DNA of 64,000 bases from an uncultured Eubacteriales bacterium (GCA_905198155.1 CAJKBQ010000008.1:28660-92659); one strand, 5' to 3'. Shown: positions 52,333-61,149, counted from the first letter of the stretch. Translations and numbers: made by a program. Notes: generated by a model from the sequence alone, not told the origin.

Positions 52333-54885
52333 TCACCGCCGAATCCCCGTCTCCCCGATGGTACCCATCCGCGACCGCTGGTTCAGCTGCGTCAAAATCT
52401 CGTGAATTTCCGTGCTGACCGAATCGGCCTCGCGGCGGAACTCCATCGCCGGAACGCGCAGCACCCCGGCGCGGATGGCGCTCAGCTGGATCAGCCCGTC
52501 GGACGTCACCACCCGCACCTGATTATTCTTTCCAATTTCCGCCACTTGTTTCTCAATATATTGGTCGGCCGTCTCGCTTTTGGCCGTGTATACCACATGA
52601 ATGTTGTGAAAATCGAACCGGCGGCCGGGCGTGTCCGGCACGCGGTAGGCGTCCAGCACCAGCACCACCGTGGTGTGCGTGAATGCGCCATAATTGCACA
52701 AAATGTGCATCAATTGGCTGCGCGCCGCGTCCAAATCGTCCTGCGCCAGCGCCCGCAGCTCCGGCCATGCAAAAATCACGTTGTACCCGTCCACAATCAA
52801 ATAGCGGATGCGGTCGGGCACCGAGACCGGCTCGGCGGTGACGACGCGCGCCGGGGTGTACGTCCGGCGGCGAATCGGCCCGAATTCCCGCGCCAGAATC
52901 GCTTCCAGTTCGCGGTCGTCCAGCCGCAGATTTTCCGTCCGAACGACCGGCGCAGCCGGCGCGCGCAGCGTGGCAGCCAAATGCATATATTTTGGCACCT
53001 GATCCCATTTGACCGGGAACCCTGCGCCGTGCGCGCAGAAAATCGAGTCCGGCGAATGCTCCGGGTCGGCGCACGGGTCGTACGCGGCGTCCGCAATGCG
53101 CGCGTCCGCGTCGTGGCAGACGTCGTACCCGTCCGGCTCGCACGCGAATCGCCCGACCCCGCCGGTGTAGGCGGTCAGCTCGGCGGCATACCCGTTCAGC
53201 GACGCCACCGGCGCACGGCCGCGCAGCCGCGTCAGCGCACCCGCCGGTTCCGGTGCGTCGAACGTGCCGGCCCGCGCGCGAATGTCCGTGATCGCCCGCC
53301 CAATCTGCTCCGGCGGCACCGCCAGCCGGAACGCGTAATACGGTTCCAGCAGCACCGATTCCGCCTGCATCAGCCCCTGCCGGATGGCGCGGTACGTCGC
53401 CTGGCGAAAATCGCCGCCCTCCGTGTGCTTGGGGTGCGCCCGCCCGGCCGTCAGCGTGATTTTGAGGTCGGTAACCGGCGCGCCGATCAGCACGCCCAAA
53501 TGCGTCCGCTCCGCGCAGTGCGTCAAAATCAGCCGCTGCCAGTTGCGATCCAGCACATCCTCGCTGCATTCCGTCGCGAATACCAACCCACTGCCGCGCG
53601 GCAGTGGGTCGAGCCGGACGTGCACCTCGGCGTAGTGGCGCAGCGGCTCGTAATGCCCCACGCCCTCCACGACGGTGCGGATCGTCTCCTTGTACAGCAC
53701 GCGCCCGGAGTCAATCGCCACGTCCGCGCCGCACCGCTCGGCAATGCGGCTTTTCAAAATCTCGGCCTGCACGTCGCCCATCAGCCCGGTGTGGATTTCC
53801 TGTAAATGGGCATCCCACGTCAGGTGCAGCTGCGGATCTTCCTCCGCCAGCGGCCGCAGCTTCGGCCACAGCAGCTGCGGATCCGTCCCGTCGGTCGGCA
53901 AAATCCGGTAATTCATCACCGGTTCCAGCACCGGCGCCGCCCCGGACGATTCCGCACCCAGCCCCTGCCCGCCGCGCGTGGCGCTCAGCCCCAGCACCGC
54001 GCATACGGTGCCCGCCGGAGCCTCGTCCGCCGGGGTGAACCGCGCGCCGGTGTAAATCCGAATCTGGCCGATTTTTTCGGTGCGCCCGTCGTACGCGATG
54101 GCGTCGCGCGGGCGCAGCACCCCGCCGGTCACGCGCAAATGCGTCAGCCGGTTGCCCTGCGCGTCGTGCGTGATTTTGAACACGCGCGCCCCGAACGAAT
54201 CGGGAAACACCGGCGACGGCGCATACTGCGCGATCCCGTCCAGCAGCGCATCCACGCCGGTCAGCTTCAACCCGGATCCGAAATAACACGGGAAAACCGC
54301 CCGCTGCCGAATCATCGCCCGGACGGTCGCCGCCGATACCGCGCCGCTGCGGTCAAATTCGTCCAGCGCCGCCTCGCTGCACATGGCAAGCGCCTCGCCG
54401 CGCGCCGCCTCCGCCTGCGCAAAATCCACGCACCCGTCGCCGAATTCCGCGCGCAGCTCGTCCATCAGCGCCGCTTCCGACTGCCGCGCAAAGTCCATTT
54501 TTGTCACGAACAGGAACGTCGGGATTCTATATAATTCCAGCAGCCGCATCAGCGTCCGCGTGTGCGCCTGCACGCCGTCTGTCCCACTGATTACCAAAAT
54601 TGCACAATCCATCACCTGCATCATACGCTCAGTCTCGGCGGAAAAATCGACGTGACCGGGCGTGTCGAGCAGCGTAACGGTACGATCTCCCAATTGGAAC
54701 ACCGCCTGACTGGAAAATATCGTAATTCCGCGGGTGCGTTCCAGCGCGTCGGTGTCGAGGGCGGTGTCACCGTGATCGACGCGCCCCATCCGGCGCAGCG
54801 CACCGGTGCGGTACAGGATGGCTTCGGCCAGCGTGGTTTTGCCGGCGTCTACATGGGCAAGAATTCCAATGGTCAGCGGGTTCAT
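52333..54885 (-). CDS. Ribosomal-protection-type GTPase fused to an NYN (YacP/Rae1-like) nuclease domain
   Basis: 850 residues from ATG 54885 after AAAGGAA. Residues 1-~650 follow TetM/TetO-type translation GTPases: G1 AHVDAGKTT (10-18), the switch RGITI (~52), G3 DTPGH (74-78), G4 TKMD (128-131), then EF-G-like domains II-V ending TGGVGRFACEPDGYDVC. Residues ~692-850 are a full YacP-type NYN domain: IVDGYNVIFAWPEL, VVLVLDAYRVP, the ETADQYIEK acidic patch and VVTSDGLIQL, so the acidic nuclease residues look intact. YacP (Rae1) of Bacillus cuts mRNA on the ribosome. The fusion predicts a factor that binds the ribosomal A-site region and cleaves RNA there. Tetracycline resistance should not be assumed. 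Confidence 0.9.
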   Translation of the reverse strand: MNPLTIGILAHVDAGKTTLAEAILYRTGALRRMGRVDHGDTALDTDALERTRGITIFSSQAVFQLGDRTVTLLDTPGHVDFSAETERMMQVMDCAILVISGTDGVQAHTRTLMRLLELYRIPTFLFVTKMDFARQSEAALMDELRAEFGDGCVDFAQAEAARGEALAMCSEAALDEFDRSGAVSAATVRAMIRQRAVFPCYFGSGLKLTGVDALLDGIAQYAPSPVFPDSFGARVFKITHDAQGNRLTHLRVTGGVLRPRDAIAYDGRTEKIGQIRIYTGARFTPADEAPAGTVCAVLGLSATRGGQGLGAESSGAAPVLEPVMNYRILPTDGTDPQLLWPKLRPLAEEDPQLHLTWDAHLQEIHTGLMGDVQAEILKSRIAERCGADVAIDSGRVLYKETIRTVVEGVGHYEPLRHYAEVHVRLDPLPRGSGLVFATECSEDVLDRNWQRLILTHCAERTHLGVLIGAPVTDLKITLTAGRAHPKHTEGGDFRQATYRAIRQGLMQAESVLLEPYYAFRLAVPPEQIGRAITDIRARAGTFDAPEPAGALTRLRGRAPVASLNGYAAELTAYTGGVGRFACEPDGYDVCHDADARIADAAYDPCADPEHSPDSIFCAHGAGFPVKWDQVPKYMHLAATLRAPAAPVVRTENLRLDDRELEAILAREFGPIRRRTYTPARVVTAEPVSVPDRIRYLIVDGYNVIFAWPELRALAQDDLDAARSQLMHILCNYGAFTHTTVVLVLDAYRVPDTPGRRFDFHNIHVVYTAKSETADQYIEKQVAEIGKNNQVRVVTSDGLIQLSAIRAGVLRVPAMEFRREADSVSTEIHEILTQLNQRSRMGTIGETGIRR

Positions 54886-54994
54886 GCGCAGGTTCCTTTC
54901 TGGTAATCTATGAGAAAATCTGAGCGAAACGTTTTCTTTCATTTTATCATTTTTTCGTGCAAAAATCAAGAAAAACCGCGCAAAATCATTCCGG

Positions 54995-55023
54995 TTGACT
55001 TTTGCACGAAAAAAGCTTATAAT
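54995..55023 (+). promoter_or_regulatory. Promoter of the TIM barrel-CpXC-endonuclease IV operon
   Basis: TTGACT (54995-55000), 17 bp, TATAAT (55018-55023). Confidence 0.88.
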
Positions 55024-55076
55024 AGAAAGGAAATAACCGAAAAAACGCGCTTGCGAACGGAAAGGACGGATTTTGA

Positions 55077-55763
55077 TTGAAAAAAGAAATGCCCACTTAC
55101 AACGGTACCCTGCGCAGCCATTTGCTGAACGTACCGGAATGTATTTACGAGTGCAGCGGGATCTGCATCTTCGGCCGCCGAATCAAATCGCTGGTATTCA
55201 GTACCGATATCGCCATTATCAAGAATATTAACACAGATGCGGTAATCGCTGTTTATCCGTTCACGCCGCAGCCGTCGATCGCGCAGGCGATCATGGCAGT
55301 GTCGGACGTGCCGGTGCTGGTGGGCGTCGGCGGCGGGCTGACCAGCGGCGAGCGGTCGGTGCGGCTGGCGACGGACGCGGAAGATCGCGGCGCATTCGGC
55401 GTCGTGGTCAACGCGCCGCTGCCCCCGGAGGTGATCCGGAAGATGAAACCACACCTTGATATTCCAATTGTGGCAACGGTTGTGTCTGTGAATCAGGATA
55501 TCAGCGCCCGGCTGGACGCGGGGGCGGACATTCTGAACGTTTCGGCTGCGGCGGAGACGCCCGCTGTGGTCGCCGCGATTCGGGAATTATACCCGGATGT
55601 GCCAATTATTGCGACCGGCGGTCCCACGGACGACACCATTCGCGCGACCATCCGAGCCGGAGCTAATGCAATCACTTACACACCGCCGACGAATGGCCAG
55701 CTGTTTGCTGCGTCGATGCAGCGGTACCGAGCGTATTATGCGCGCCAGGATAAGGAAAAATAA
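55077..55763 (+). CDS. TIM-barrel protein of unknown function, conserved in Clostridia
   Basis: 228 residues starting at TTG 55077, ten bases after GGAAAGGA; ATG 55089 would be 22 bases away. The chain reads as a small beta/alpha barrel of the phosphate-binding kind: FSTDIAIIKN, VLVGVGGGLTSG, AFGVVVNAPLPPEV, IVATVVS, ILNVSAAAETP and IIATGGPTDDTI, the last two placed like the phosphate loops of indole-glycerol-phosphate-synthase-like barrels. Relatives are often labelled only as hydrolase. No substrate can be named. It leads an operon with a CpXC protein and endonuclease IV. Confidence 0.8.
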   Translation: MKKEMPTYNGTLRSHLLNVPECIYECSGICIFGRRIKSLVFSTDIAIIKNINTDAVIAVYPFTPQPSIAQAIMAVSDVPVLVGVGGGLTSGERSVRLATDAEDRGAFGVVVNAPLPPEVIRKMKPHLDIPIVATVVSVNQDISARLDAGADILNVSAAAETPAVVAAIRELYPDVPIIATGGPTDDTIRATIRAGANAITYTPPTNGQLFAASMQRYRAYYARQDKEK

Positions 55764-55828
55764 ATGGATTTTGGCTGCCATGACCGATCATATTCGCCAA
55801 CGCACAGCAAAGAAAGGCAGAATAAAAT

Positions 55829-56467
55829 ATGAAATTCCAACAAAAAACATACACGCTGCGCTGCCCGCAGTGCGGCCGCGCGATGAAAACGCCGTTTACG
55901 CCCATCGTGACGGACCGGGAAGCGGTGTTGACCGATGCATTTTTCACGGCAGCGTGCAAGTGCGGCTGCCGCGCGGCGGTCAGCGCGCCGTGCCTGTATT
56001 ACGACGAACGCCGCGGCGCCATGCTGTACCTGCTGCCGGAGGCATCCGCGCAGGCGTGGCGCGCAGATACACTGACGCGCGCATTCCCGGAAGTTGCCGG
56101 GTACCAAAAGCGAATCGTCACGTCCGTTCCCCAGCTGCGGGAAAAAATCCGATTGTTGGAATTCGGATTGGACGACCGGGCGGTCGAGATGGCCAAGCTG
56201 GCGGTCGCAGGCTGGGCGGCGGCTCGCCGGGCGGCGCACGTGCGGGACGTGTATTTTGCCGAGCTGGACGAGGCGGAGCGCCGCATCAGCTTTTATTTGT
56301 ACACCGACCGTTCCGCCGCGCCGATGCTGTACCGCGCGCGGTCGGAAGTGTACGATGCGTCGCGCGATATTGCGGCGACGCTGCCGCAGCCCAGCGATTT
56401 TTGCCGGATCGATATGCGGTGGGCGGCGCACACGCTTGTCCATTTTCGCGAAACAAAGGAGGCATAA
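55829..56467 (+). CDS. CpXC domain protein
   Basis: 212 residues. The N-terminal ~100 residues carry the CpXC pattern: CPQCG at residues 12-16, and CKCGC near 43-47, two cysteine pairs that probably hold a zinc ion. The rest is helical (residues ~85-200), with no membrane segment. The biochemical role of the domain is unknown. The ribosome site AAAGGCAG is moderate. The endonuclease IV gene begins three bases after its stop, so the two are coupled. Confidence 0.75.
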   Translation: MKFQQKTYTLRCPQCGRAMKTPFTPIVTDREAVLTDAFFTAACKCGCRAAVSAPCLYYDERRGAMLYLLPEASAQAWRADTLTRAFPEVAGYQKRIVTSVPQLREKIRLLEFGLDDRAVEMAKLAVAGWAAARRAAHVRDVYFAELDEAERRISFYLYTDRSAAPMLYRARSEVYDASRDIAATLPQPSDFCRIDMRWAAHTLVHFRETKEA

Positions 56468-56470
56468 ACC

Positions 56471-57307
56471 ATGTTTGTAATCGGATGTCACTTGTCAGCC
56501 AGCAAAGGCTATTTGCACATGGGGGAGGAAGCAAAATCCATTGGTGCAAATACCTTCCAATTTTTCACCCGAAACCCGCGCGGATTTTCCGCCAAACCGT
56601 TTGACGCGGCGGACGCCCAGGCGTTTGTGCAGTTCGCGGCCGAAAACGGGATCCCGGTGATTCTGGCGCACGCGCCGTACACGCTGAATGCCTGCTCGGC
56701 CGACGAAAAAATCCGGCAGATGGCACACGAAATTATGGCGGACGATCTGGCGCGGCTGGCGCATTTTCCGTCCGCGTACTACAATTTTCACCCCGGCAGC
56801 CATGTGCAGCAGGGGGTGGCGGTCGGGACGGCGTATATCGTCGAGCTGCTGAACGCAATTTTGCAGCCGGGCCAGACCACAACGGTGCTGCTGGAAACCA
56901 TGGCCGGAAAAGGCAGCGAAATTGGCCGCTCGTTTGAAGAATTGCGCACGATCATCGACGGGACAGCGCATTCGGAGCGGCTGGGCGTTTGCCTGGATAC
57001 ATGCCATGTGTACGACGCCGGGTACGACATTGTCGGCCATTTGGACGACGTGTTGGCAGAATTTGACCGCGTGATTGGGCTGGATCGGCTGAAAGCGGTT
57101 CACCTGAACGACAGCAAAAACCCGTTCGCCAGCCACAAAGATCGCCACGAGAAGATTGGGGCGGGGTCGCTGGGGTTGGACGCGATTGGTGCAATCATCA
57201 ACCACCCGGCGCTGCGCGATCTGCCGTTTTACCTGGAAACGCCCAACGAGCTGGACGGGTATGCGCGGGAGATTGCGCTGCTGAAATCCATGCGGACGGA
57301 TAGGTAA
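56471..57307 (+). CDS. nfo: Deoxyribonuclease IV (AP endonuclease)
   Basis: 278 residues, the normal length. The Nfo TIM barrel is seen with GCHLSASKGYLHMGEEA at the start, QFFTRNPRG, the His-containing LAHAPYTLN, FHPGSH, the Glu in LLETMAGKG, CLDTCHVYDAGYDI (D, H), HLNDSKNPF (N, D) and the last DRHEKIGAG (D, H, E), which together make the three-zinc site. It cuts DNA 5' of abasic sites during base-excision repair. It is the last gene of a three-gene operon. Confidence 0.96.
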   Translation: MFVIGCHLSASKGYLHMGEEAKSIGANTFQFFTRNPRGFSAKPFDAADAQAFVQFAAENGIPVILAHAPYTLNACSADEKIRQMAHEIMADDLARLAHFPSAYYNFHPGSHVQQGVAVGTAYIVELLNAILQPGQTTTVLLETMAGKGSEIGRSFEELRTIIDGTAHSERLGVCLDTCHVYDAGYDIVGHLDDVLAEFDRVIGLDRLKAVHLNDSKNPFASHKDRHEKIGAGSLGLDAIGAIINHPALRDLPFYLETPNELDGYAREIALLKSMRTDR

Positions 57308-57356
57308 TTTTGGATATCCTCTTTCCGGGCAAGTTTTTCAATGATGAATAACAAAA

Positions 57357-57392
57357 AGGAGCAGGAAACCCGAAGATTTCCTGCCCTTTTTA
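57357..57392. terminator. Bidirectional terminator
   Basis: GCAGGAAA (57361-57368) pairs with TTTCCTGC (57377-57384), with T-rich sequence after it on the plus strand and A-rich sequence before it, between convergent nfo and the GH2 gene. Confidence 0.85.
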
Positions 57393-57398
57393 TTTTTC

Positions 57399-59840
57399 TT
57401 AATTTGCCCCAATCTCTGCCACCGACTGCATCCGCAGCGACGCCCGCAGCTGATCGGCCGTCACAGCCGGGTCGGCTGCCGCCGTCAGGATCACCGGCTC
57501 CGGCCCGGCGACGTCGAAGAAATTGTCCGACAGCTGCACGTCGCAGTCCGCGAAGTCCACGTCCACCGCGCGGGCATAGCACTGCGCGCGCACCGCGATG
57601 GTGAAGCACCCGTCTCCGCCCCGGATTTCGGCCGACAGCGCCGGGTCGCGGAATTGGAAGAATTTCGGCCGCGTGAACAGCAGCGTCCCGCCGGAAATGC
57701 GCGCCCCGTCACTGCCCAGCAGTGCGAATTCCAGGTAACAACTGCGTTCTGCCCCGGCCAGCAGCGCGGTGTAGTCGCGGTCGTCCACGTCGCGCGATGC
57801 CATCGTGTCCACGGATACCGGAATTTCCCGTTCATCGATCACGGAAAAGTCCGACCGCCGCAGCGCCAGCCGTACCGTCCCCGCGAACGGCGCGCGCTGC
57901 TCGTTGGAAATGTTCATCACTACGCGGTTGCCGTCCTCGTGTGCGCTCAGCAGTACCGGCGCGAAGAAGCGCTTGGCCGCGTATTGCAGCGCTTTCCACC
58001 GGCCAAAGTAGTCCACCGACGCCCACGACGCCACCGGCCAGCAGTCGTTCAGCTGCCAGTACACCGCGCCCATGCATTCCCCGCGGAACCGCCGGAAATG
58101 CTCCACGCCGTAGCGGATGGCGTCCGCTTGCAGCAGCTGCGACGCGTACACCAGGTGCGCGAACGAGCCGGGGTATTGGTATTTGTCCGCCAAATACGTC
58201 AAAATTTTCGTGTTGCCGCCTTTGCATTTCTGGTGGTGCTCCATCACCCACGAGAACGGGTTCCGATCCTCCGGCCGCGTGAACGATTCGATCGTTTTGA
58301 GATTCGGGAACGATTCAAACCCGAATTCCGAGCAGAACCGGAATTTGTATTGACGGTACGACTCGAATGGGATGCTCCCGTGCCACGCACCCCAGTAATG
58401 CACATCGCCGCGGTGCTCGTCGTTTGGATTGTCAAAATGCCCGCCGGAGGACGGCGATGCCGGCCAGTAAAACACGTCCGGCGCGTACTGCGCGCACAGC
58501 TCCGGCAGCAGTTCTTCGTACAATTTCAGGTAATCCGCGCGGATGGTGACGGATTCAGGCGGCTGCTTGGCGCTCCATCCGTCGGCGACGAACAGTTCCA
58601 TCTCGTTGTTGCCGCACAGCAGCCCCAAACTGGCGTGGTGCCGGATGCGGCGCAGATTGTCAATGGCTTCCTGCCGCACGTTGGCGGCGTATTCCGGCGT
58701 CATCCACACGTCGGCGCACGCGAACATGAAGTCCTGCCAGACCACCAGACCGTATGCGTCGCACAGGTCGAAGAACCAGTCGTGCGGGTAAAATGCGCCG
58801 CCCCACACGCGCAGCGCGTTGAAATGCGCGTCCGCGCAGCTGCGAATCAGTTTTTCCGTGCGTTCCGGCGTCAGCCGCGCCAAAATGCTGTCCTCCGGGA
58901 TGTAGTCCGCGCCCATCGCGAAGAATTTGACGCCGTTGACCACGAAGCAGAATTCCTCGCCGGCTGCGTCTTTCGCGCGGCTGACGGTCAGCGTCCGCAG
59001 CCCGATGCGCCGGGTCGTCTCGTCGGCGATGGCATCGCCGCGGTACAGCACCGCCCGCACGGTGTACAGCGGCTGGTCGCCCAGGCCATTCGGCCACCAC
59101 AGCGCCGGGTGATCGACCGTCAGCCTTGCCTGACCGTCCGTGAACGGCACGGTCTGCACCGACCCGTCCGGCGCGGTCAGTTCCAGCGTTGCCGGGTCCG
59201 CCGTCGGTTCCGACAGCGTCAGCCGTGCGGTCAGCGTGACGCGCCCGTCGGCGTGTTCCTGATGAATCATCAGGTCGTCAATCCGCGCGCCGTCCCACAT
59301 CACCAGCTGCACCGGACGGAAGAAGCCCATGTCCGGCAGCGTGGGCGCCCAGTCCCAGCCGGACATACAGAACGCCTTGCGCAGGTGCGCGATGCCGTCG
59401 GACGAGTTGGCGTCGCCCCGAACATAGTGCGCGGCCTGGCGGCGCGCCATCTCATTCAGCGGGGAATGGAAGTCTATGCGCAGCGTATTGTGGCCTGCGT
59501 GCAGAATATCGCGCACATCGAACGTCCATGTCCGGTGCATATTGTCCGCCGCGCCGAGGGGCTGCCCGTTGAGCGCGATATCGGCGAGCGTGTCCAGCCC
59601 GTCGAATTGCAGCAGGATATGCGCGTGCGCGAGCACGTCGGCGGAAACGTCAAATTCTGCCGTGAATGCGCAGTCACGGCGGGAAAGTTCCCGCGCCGCG
59701 TCCTCGTTGTCGCGGTCAAACGGGTCGGGAATCTGGTGGTGCGCCAGCAGCACCGAATACATCGAGCAGGGGGCGGTGCCCGTCAGCGCGGGGAATCCGT
59801 CCATGTGCAGGGTCCATTGCGAAATCAGTTGAGTTTGCAT
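57399..59840 (-). CDS. Beta-mannosidase, glycoside hydrolase family 2
   Basis: 813 residues from ATG 59840 after GAAAGGAC; the longer open frame runs upstream of the promoter. The jelly-roll domain (~1-190, with GDANSSDGIAHLRKAFCMSGWDWAPTLPDMG shortened here to its WDWAP hallmark) is typical of beta-mannosidases. The barrel holds LWWPNGLG before it, RVWGGAFYPHDWFFDLCD, acid/base E413 in CGNNEME and nucleophile E505 in CSEFGFES. It removes terminal beta-linked mannose from manno-oligosaccharides or the N-glycan core. No signal peptide. With the GH38 enzyme and esterases in this window it supports use of mannose-rich, partly acetylated glycans. Confidence 0.93.
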   Translation of the reverse strand: MQTQLISQWTLHMDGFPALTGTAPCSMYSVLLAHHQIPDPFDRDNEDAARELSRRDCAFTAEFDVSADVLAHAHILLQFDGLDTLADIALNGQPLGAADNMHRTWTFDVRDILHAGHNTLRIDFHSPLNEMARRQAAHYVRGDANSSDGIAHLRKAFCMSGWDWAPTLPDMGFFRPVQLVMWDGARIDDLMIHQEHADGRVTLTARLTLSEPTADPATLELTAPDGSVQTVPFTDGQARLTVDHPALWWPNGLGDQPLYTVRAVLYRGDAIADETTRRIGLRTLTVSRAKDAAGEEFCFVVNGVKFFAMGADYIPEDSILARLTPERTEKLIRSCADAHFNALRVWGGAFYPHDWFFDLCDAYGLVVWQDFMFACADVWMTPEYAANVRQEAIDNLRRIRHHASLGLLCGNNEMELFVADGWSAKQPPESVTIRADYLKLYEELLPELCAQYAPDVFYWPASPSSGGHFDNPNDEHRGDVHYWGAWHGSIPFESYRQYKFRFCSEFGFESFPNLKTIESFTRPEDRNPFSWVMEHHQKCKGGNTKILTYLADKYQYPGSFAHLVYASQLLQADAIRYGVEHFRRFRGECMGAVYWQLNDCWPVASWASVDYFGRWKALQYAAKRFFAPVLLSAHEDGNRVVMNISNEQRAPFAGTVRLALRRSDFSVIDEREIPVSVDTMASRDVDDRDYTALLAGAERSCYLEFALLGSDGARISGGTLLFTRPKFFQFRDPALSAEIRGGDGCFTIAVRAQCYARAVDVDFADCDVQLSDNFFDVAGPEPVILTAAADPAVTADQLRASLRMQSVAEIGAN

Positions 59841-59873
59841 TTGTTTCGTCCTTTCCGAAGCGGATTTTCCTTT

Positions 59874-59902
59874 ATTGTAGCATTTTTCGCGGAAATTGTC
59901 GC
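59874..59902 (-). promoter_or_regulatory. Promoter of the beta-mannosidase gene
   Basis: Minus-strand GCGACA (59902-59897), 17 bp, TACAAT (59879-59874). The -35 is weak. Confidence 0.6.
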
Positions 59903-59954
59903 ATCGGATTTTTGGATGAACGTGCAGATTTTTGGATGTTGGGGAAGGGGGTGG

Positions 59955-60068
59955 CGGCTGCGCTGCGGCGATAGTGATGGGGTATTCGCCTCCGACACAA
60001 TTAATTGCGGAGACGGATATCACTGCGGAGCAACAGCGTTCGCCGAAGGCATTATTCAATTCGACAAA
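59955..60068. repeat. Worn relative of the GTGATAT/ATATCAC hairpin array
   Basis: GATAGTGATGGGGTATTCGCC-type text, then GGAGACGGATATCACTGCGG and TTCGCCGAAGGCATTATTCAA, repeats the words of the block at 2657-2850 (GTGAT, ATATCACTGCG, GCCGAAGGCA). It marks the left edge of the broken mobile-element region. Confidence 0.6.
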
Positions 60069-60075
60069 CTGAAAT

Positions 60076-60243
60076 TTATGGCTGCTTAGAAAAATCAATC
60101 TCGTATCGTGTTCCATGCGAAAGAAATAATCCATCCATTAATTCAATACGCAAGATACATGTATTTACATCATCAAAGTTGTTATGTCCATTGTCAATCC
60201 ATTCAGAAAATACCTTCCGAATTTTATTTGCAATAGTTGTATG
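60076..60243 (-). pseudogene. A/T-rich fragment: C-terminal end of an unknown protein
   Basis: A minus-strand frame of about 55 codons ends at the TAA at 60078-60076. It reads like a real protein tail (IRKVFSEWIDNG, then ILRIELMDGLFLSHGTRYEI). It has no start codon and runs into the RepA fragment at about 60240, so its 5' part is lost. Its codons are strongly A/T-rich, unlike the GC-rich surroundings. I do not recognise the family. Confidence 0.45.
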
Positions 60244-60505
60244 ACTATTTTTACGGCGCGGAAGCGGAACAGTTCTCCTTCTACCGCATTCCCAAGGTGC
60301 TGTTCACGGAGGAGCGGTTCAGAAGCGTTTCCGCAGAGGCCAAGGTGCTCTACGGTCTGCTCCTTGACCGCATGAGCCTGAGCTGCAAGAACGGCTGGCT
60401 GGATCAGGCGGGGCGTGTGTATATCATCTTCACCATCGGGGAGGTCATGACCGCCCTGGGCTGCGCCGACCAGAAGGCCGGAAAGATGCTGCATGAGATG
60501 GAGAG
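60237..60505 (+). pseudogene. Replication initiator protein A (RepA) N-terminal fragment
   Basis: The frame carries the conserved RepA N-terminus of conjugative elements and plasmids of Firmicutes: YFYGAEAEQFSFYRIPKVLF, AEAKVLYGLLLDRMSLS and VYIIFTIGEVMTALGC. It stops matching after KMLHEME, where the transposase remnant begins, so the DNA-binding C-terminal part is missing. The start is uncertain (TTG 60237) and no promoter is seen. It is a remnant of an integrative or plasmid-type element. Confidence 0.8.
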
Positions 60506-60509
60506 CAAA

Positions 60510-61135
60510 TTCTATTACTATGTATACATGCTCTTGGCGTACTCCGGTCAGCGACCACCCCTATGAGTTCCTGTAATTTTTTATGAATCCGTTCGCTATT
60601 TCAAGTTGTCTGTTTTTTGCTTCAAGTATCTTCATTTCGGCCTTAAGCTTTTCAATCTCGGACATTTCTTCCATCGGTTTGCTTCTGCCACGGTTGTCTT
60701 TGAGATTGCCTACTCCGCCTTCTTCATACTTGCGTACCCAAGAATAGATCTGCTGATACGACACGTTGCAGGTTTCTGCCGTTAATCCGTAATCCTTGTT
60801 GTATTCAATGCAGAACACAACAATCTCTGCTCGTTCTTCTTGCGTTGTTTTCTTCCCTTTGTCATATAAATTTCTCCTTGGGCGCTACTGCGCTCCTTAA
60901 ATTCTCTATGACCATTATACCACATTATCCAAACTTCGAGCGTGCGTTTTGCTAAAATTCCGTATTTTCTGCATATCTCCCGTTGACTGCCGTTCCCGGA
61001 TACATATTCTTCCACCGCTTGGATTTTTAACTCTGCGCTGTATTTCTTATTCTTCCGCGCTATTCTTGGCATAAAATAACCCCCTTAAAGTAGTCTCGAA
61101 AACTTTTTGTTTTTTCAAGTGTCTACTCTATGGGG
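60510..61135 (-). mobile_element. Truncated IS3-type insertion sequence
   Basis: It includes a broken orfA (60561-61072), the slippery A6 run at 60575-60580 on the minus strand that normally gives -1 frameshifting into orfB, about 15 codons of orfB (ELIGVVADRSTPRA) and one probable terminal end near 61120-61135 (TGTCTACTCTATGGGG). The rest of orfB, with the DDE catalytic residues, is gone. It cuts into the RepA fragment. Confidence 0.7.
60561..61072 (-). pseudogene. IS3-type transposase orfA, frameshifted
   Basis: Two frames join into one helix-turn-helix OrfA: the first (61072 to about 60850) has KIQAVEEYVSGNGSQREICRKYG, the second (about 60850-60561) has ETCNVSYQQIYSWVRKYEEGG and a leucine-rich coiled end EKLKAEMKILEAKNRQLE. 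The break is at the short A-run around 60848-60853, where one added A restores the frame. The gene is therefore inactive. Confidence 0.75.
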
Positions 61136-61149
61136 ATTATATCATTTTT

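Noticed and set aside
52333..54885. Calling the GTPase a tetracycline resistance gene
   Set aside because: The fold is shared with TetM/TetO, but the NYN fusion and divergence make resistance unproven, so it is described by domains only.
57654..60089. 811-codon plus-strand frame opposite the beta-mannosidase
   Set aside because: Antisense shadow; Arg/His/Gln-rich with no domain, while the minus frame has both catalytic glutamates.
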